A DNA stretch of 64,000 nucleotides from an uncultured Eubacteriales bacterium (GTDB lineage: Bacteria > Bacillota > Clostridia > Christensenellales > Borkfalkiaceae): positions 186,001-250,000 of the forward strand of contig CAJLRM010000004.1 in the NCBI GenBank assembly GCA_905209085.1, written 5' to 3'. This document shows, in pieces, positions 61,039 through 64,000 of this stretch. Position 1 is the stretch's first letter, and each line of letters opens with the position of its first letter. The notes below the pieces were generated by a model that was not told the DNA's origin, searched no databases, and was given only the letters and a program-made list of their open reading frames with translations. Position numbers and translations under genes: made by a program.

Positions 61039-61209
61039 AGGGGCAAAGAACGGTGCGGTAACGGTTTTTTACGGAAAAAAAGAAAATTTTATAAAGTCAG
61101 TGCGGACAGAAAAAAGGCGGAAGATAACGCCTGCCGCATCGAACACGTCATTACGCCCGGGATTTTCGGACTCATCAAAATCTTTAAGAAAAAACGAACC
61201 GCCTTCTGA
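61039..61209 (+). other. Possible gene remnant after gpmA
   Basis: Directly after the gpmA stop, in the same frame, about 56 codons are open without a start codon, ending at 61209; the end reads RIEHVITPGIFGLIKIFKKK. It could be a decayed small gene or chance. The rest of the gap to 61565 holds a terminator, a 38-bp repeat and a promoter. Confidence 0.25.
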
Positions 61210-61244
61210 TTTCAGTTGAAAAACGCAGACGGAAAAAGTATTAC

Positions 61245-61276
61245 AAAGAACGGAATTGTGCTAATTCCGTTCTTTT
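61245..61276. terminator. Rho-independent terminator
   Basis: AAAGAACGGAATT and AATTCCGTTCTTT form a perfect 13-bp stem with a GTGCT loop and a following T. Confidence 0.8.
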
Positions 61277-61352
61277 CATTGCCTTCGCAAATACGAATGC
61301 TCGGGACGGTATGAGCTTCTCTTTTAAACAAGGCGGCTCGATAAAAAATACT

Positions 61353-61390
61353 ACTATGTCACACATTATTATTCTGCGTAACATAATAGT
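61353..61390 (+). repeat. 38-bp palindromic dispersed repeat, copy 3
   Basis: Begins ACTATGTCACACATT and ends GTAACATAATAGT. Aligns base for base with copies 1 and 2 over all 38 positions. It lies 42 bp upstream of the -35 box of the metallopeptidase gene. Confidence 0.75.
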
Positions 61391-61431
61391 CGAGTCGTTA
61401 CAAGAAAAGGAGAGAAAAAGGACTTTGTGCC

Positions 61432-61460
61432 TTGACGATTTCCCCAAAATCTGCTATAAT
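61432..61460 (+). promoter_or_regulatory. Promoter of the DUF3810-type gene
   Basis: TTGACG at 61432-61437 and extended -10 TGCTATAAT ending at 61460, spacer 17 bp; leader about 100 nt. Confidence 0.8.
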
Positions 61461-61565
61461 ATAAAAAAGTACGCTGTTTATTTTTGACTGAAAAAGCAGA
61501 AGAAAGGGCAGGAAGACGAAAGATTACGATACAAAGAAAGCAAGAAAAAAGGAGCAAATCCAGAA

Positions 61566-62654
61566 ATGAAAAGAACGAGAAAAAAGAGCTTACATAAACG
61601 TCTGTTTCGCTTTTGCCTATTAGGAGTGGCGGTCGTCGTTGTCTATGTGCTTGCCAATATTCCCGTACTTGCCGAATACTTTTTCGCTCGCGGTATCACG
61701 CGTGGGAGCGGTTGGCTGATCAGTCGCGTCACGAATTATATTCCCGTTTCTCTTTACGAATGGACTGCCGTTTTGCTGATCATGGGCGCGGTCGCGCTGG
61801 TCGTATATTTCATCGTGTTGCTTTCCAAAAAGCGTTTTGCCCGCGCAGGCGTTTGTCTTTATCGCCTGGGGATAACGGCGCTGTCGGTATTGCTTGCATT
61901 CGGGTTTTTATATGCGCCGCTGTATAACAGGAAATCCGCGGCAGAGGCTTTGGGACTTTCCGAAGCCGCCGTCACGGAAGAAAAACTTTATTCCGCGGCG
62001 GAATATTATGTCCTTCGTCTAAACGCCGTTTCCGCACGGCTGGCGCGGGACGAAAAGGGGAACGTGATTCCTACCCATACTTTTTCGGAGATTGCAGATT
62101 TGTTGAACGCGGAATTTAAAAAACTCGATTCGGATTATTTCGCGGGCTATGAGGTGCGTCCCAAGGAAGTCGCGCTATCCGTTCCGATGAGCTATTTGGG
62201 AATTACGGGAATCTACATTCCCTTTTACGCCGAAGCGAACGTCAACGTAAATATTCCCGCGTTTGAAATACCCAACACCATGGCGCATGAAATGGCACAC
62301 GCGAAAGGCGTTTCCAAGGAAAACGAGGCCAACGTTGTTTCCTATACGCTGTGTATCCGTTCCGACGATCTTTATTTGAATTACAGCGGGCTTATGCGCG
62401 CGGCTGCGAATCTTTTAAATTCCTTATCGAAAGAGGATTCTCAAACGCTTCGGGAACGGCTCGCTCCCGAAATTTTACAGGAATATCGCAACGAAAACGA
62501 ACACTACGCAAAATACGAAGGATGGGTGGATCGTATTTCTTCTTTCTTCAACGATTTGTTTTTGAAGGCAAACGGCGTTCCGAGCGGTACGCGTAGTTAC
62601 AGCGAAACTACCCGCAGTCTGGTGGCTCTCTACGAACAGCTGACGCAAACCTAA
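61566..62654 (+). CDS. Membrane zinc metallopeptidase-like protein (DUF3810 family)
   Basis: A 362-residue integral membrane protein. Three N-terminal helices (about 15-35, 58-82 and 98-118) are followed by a domain with the zinc-peptidase motif TMAHEMAHAKGVSKENEANV near residue 240 (HExxH plus a downstream Glu). This layout matches the DUF3810 family. A role in membrane-protein or envelope proteolysis is plausible but undemonstrated. AAAGGAG ribosome site. Monocistronic between its promoter and the next promoter at 62781. Confidence 0.88.
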   Translation: MKRTRKKSLHKRLFRFCLLGVAVVVVYVLANIPVLAEYFFARGITRGSGWLISRVTNYIPVSLYEWTAVLLIMGAVALVVYFIVLLSKKRFARAGVCLYRLGITALSVLLAFGFLYAPLYNRKSAAEALGLSEAAVTEEKLYSAAEYYVLRLNAVSARLARDEKGNVIPTHTFSEIADLLNAEFKKLDSDYFAGYEVRPKEVALSVPMSYLGITGIYIPFYAEANVNVNIPAFEIPNTMAHEMAHAKGVSKENEANVVSYTLCIRSDDLYLNYSGLMRAAANLLNSLSKEDSQTLRERLAPEILQEYRNENEHYAKYEGWVDRISSFFNDLFLKANGVPSGTRSYSETTRSLVALYEQLTQT

Positions 62655-62780
62655 CGCTTATACGGAGTATGGGACGGAAGGGAAGGACGATATGGGTCCG
62701 GCGATCGGGAAGAAGCGATTTTCGGTTTCGTATGCTTTCATCATATAACAAAAAGTTCCATGATTTTCCAAAAATAGGGA

Positions 62781-62809
62781 TTGACAGGGGCATATTCTCG
62801 TGCTATACT
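62781..62809 (+). promoter_or_regulatory. Promoter of the dehydrogenase gene
   Basis: TTGACA at 62781-62786 and extended -10 TGCTATACT ending at 62809, spacer 17 bp. Confidence 0.85.
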
Positions 62810-62852
62810 GTAAACGGTATCTTTCGATACAATAAATTCAAGGAGCAATACC

Positions 62853-63878
62853 ATGAAAAGAATCAGAGTTGTACAGTATGGATGCGGCAAAATGTCCAAG
62901 TACATTTTGCGTTATTTGCACGCGAAAGGGGCGGAAATTGTGGGTGCAATCGATGTGAATCCCGAAATTCTGGGCATGGACGTCGGCGACTTTGCGGAGC
63001 TTGGCGTAAAGACGGGCGTTCAGATTTCCAAAGACGCGGACAAGGTACTCGACGAATGCGACGCGGACGTTGCGATCGTGACGTTGTTCAGTTTCGTCGG
63101 GGATATTTACGAGGAGGTGGAAAAATGCGTGAAGCGCGGCATCAACGTCATTACGACCTGCGAAGAAGCGATTTATCCCTGGACGACGTCGGCAGCGCTC
63201 ACCAATAAGCTCGACGCTTTGGCAAAGGAAAATAATTGCACCGTTACGGGCAGCGGTATGCAGGACATTTTCTGGATCAATATGGTCGCGCTGGTCGCGG
63301 GCGGCTGCCATAATATCACGAAGATCAAGGGGGCATACAGCTATAACGTGGACGAATACGGCCTTGCCCTCGCCAAAGCGCACGGCTGCGATTTGACGAA
63401 AGAGCAGTTTGAAAAGGAACTTGCGCATCCGACGGAAGTCGTGCCCTCCTACGCTTGGAACGCGGCGGAGGCGATCTGCAATAAGCTCGGCTTGACGATC
63501 AAATCCATTAAGCAGGAAAACGTTCCGTATATCGTGGATAAAGACATTCACAGCGAAACGCTCGGAAAGAAGATCAAGGCGGGCAGATGTATCGGTATGT
63601 CGGCAGTCGTCACGATCGAAACGTATCAGGGCATCGTGATCGAAGAGGAAACGATCGGCAAAGTATACGGCCCCGGCGACGGAGATATGTGCGACTGGTG
63701 GATTACGGGCGAGCCGAACACCGAGTTCCACGTCGTAAAGCCCGCGACGGTAGAACATACCTGCGCGACGGTCGTCAACAGGATTCCTTCTCTTTTGAAT
63801 GCGCCCGCGGGATATGTCACGGCGGATGAATTGGAAGAAATCCATTATCTCACCAATCCTATGCATTACGAATTATAA
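62853..63878 (+). CDS. DapB-like NAD(P) dehydrogenase (2,4-diaminopentanoate dehydrogenase-like)
   Basis: Cytosolic oxidoreductase of 341 residues. The N-terminal Rossmann fold reads RIRVVQYGCGKMSKYILRYL and AEIVGAIDVNPEILGMDVGD, as in dihydrodipicolinate reductase N-terminal domains. Later segments (GINVITTCEEAIYPWTTSAA, GSGMQDIFWINMVALVAGGC) and the total length resemble the 2,4-diaminopentanoate dehydrogenase (Ord) group of the clostridial ornithine-degradation pathway, longer than DapB (about 250). The other ornithine-pathway genes (oraS, oraE, ortA, ortB) are not in the window, so the substrate is uncertain. AAGGAG site before the ATG; own promoter and terminator. Confidence 0.8.
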   Translation: MKRIRVVQYGCGKMSKYILRYLHAKGAEIVGAIDVNPEILGMDVGDFAELGVKTGVQISKDADKVLDECDADVAIVTLFSFVGDIYEEVEKCVKRGINVITTCEEAIYPWTTSAALTNKLDALAKENNCTVTGSGMQDIFWINMVALVAGGCHNITKIKGAYSYNVDEYGLALAKAHGCDLTKEQFEKELAHPTEVVPSYAWNAAEAICNKLGLTIKSIKQENVPYIVDKDIHSETLGKKIKAGRCIGMSAVVTIETYQGIVIEEETIGKVYGPGDGDMCDWWITGEPNTEFHVVKPATVEHTCATVVNRIPSLLNAPAGYVTADELEEIHYLTNPMHYEL

Positions 63879-63895
63879 AATTCGAGCGTAATCCT

Positions 63896-63934
63896 AAAAA
63901 CCTGTTTCGGTTTTTCGCCGCGGCAGGTTTTTTT
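63896..63934 (+). terminator. Terminator of the dehydrogenase gene
   Basis: AAAAACCTG pairs with CAGGTTTTT across a 19-base loop and is followed by further T; 17 bp after the stop codon. Confidence 0.75.
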
Positions 63935-64000
63935 GTCGGTTTTTTTCCAAACGTAAATTTATTACGGCTTGTCCGAACACATACCTTTGAGTTCTGTAAA

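Overview
The window looks like the chromosome of an anaerobic, low-to-mid GC Firmicute of the class Clostridia. The signs are strong SigA-type promoters (TTGACA/TATAAT with 17-bp spacers, often an extended TGn -10), AGGAGG-type ribosome sites, ThiI paired with a NifS-like cysteine desulfurase, a YnbB-type lyase after mutS-mutL-miaA, an EFR1 ferredoxin and a clostridial citrate synthase. An uncultured gut Christensenellales-like lineage is a guess. There is no rRNA, phage, IS element or CRISPR array.

Layout. 1-8.1 kb: a plus-strand glycan locus with two tandem beta-helix glycosidase-like proteins (the first cut by the window edge), two LplB/LplC-type sugar ABC permeases, a GH4 alpha-galactosidase (MelA) and a secreted glycerophosphodiesterase-like protein. 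8.1-14.6 kb: separate housekeeping units, namely citrate synthase, a zinc-ribbon membrane protein, tRNA-Val(GAC), a ZIP metal transporter, glutamate dehydrogenase followed by an Lrp/AsnC regulator, and an HD-domain protein. 14.6-18.0 kb (minus): a 1115-residue protein joining a PadR DNA-binding domain to a roughly 750-residue coiled coil and four membrane helices. 18.2-31.7 kb: acyl-ACP thioesterase, then the arginine block argG-argC-argJ-argB-argD-argF, a small CxxC protein, carA, and a gene fusing carB to dapF. Acetyl-ornithine, ornithine, carbamoyl phosphate, citrulline and argininosuccinate can be made from these genes; argH is not here. 31.8-34.8 kb: membrane protein, cysteine desulfurase, thiI (tRNA thiolation). 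34.9-37.1 kb (minus): bifunctional class A PBP. 37.2-46.7 kb: miaB, mutS, mutL, miaA, YnbB-type lyase, a membrane-anchored helical protein and a GNAT acetyltransferase. 46.8-48.8 kb (minus): groES-groEL without a CIRCE element. 49-54 kb: dCMP deaminase, cyclophilin, purB, polysaccharide deacetylase (minus) and an RlaP-like nucleotidyltransferase. 54.3-57.9 kb: a REC/HD-GYP/GGDEF/degenerate-GGDEF protein with an HPt partner. 58.3-64 kb: EFR1 flavodoxin-ferredoxin, a decayed transglutaminase-like gene, phosphoglycerate mutase, a DUF3810-type zinc metallopeptidase and a diaminopentanoate-dehydrogenase-like enzyme.

Most unusual items: (1) the membrane-anchored PadR coiled-coil giant; (2) the in-frame CarB-DapF fusion, with both DapF cysteines kept; (3) a 38-bp dispersed palindromic repeat with three gap-free copies at 44.2, 51.9 and 61.4 kb plus one decayed copy; (4) two genes whose -10 box sits six bases from the start codon, suggesting leaderless mRNAs; (5) a perfect inverted repeat over the -10 of the HD gene; (6) a terminator-like hairpin inside the arginine block. 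All functional statements rest on reading the sequence and family knowledge; no database search was possible.
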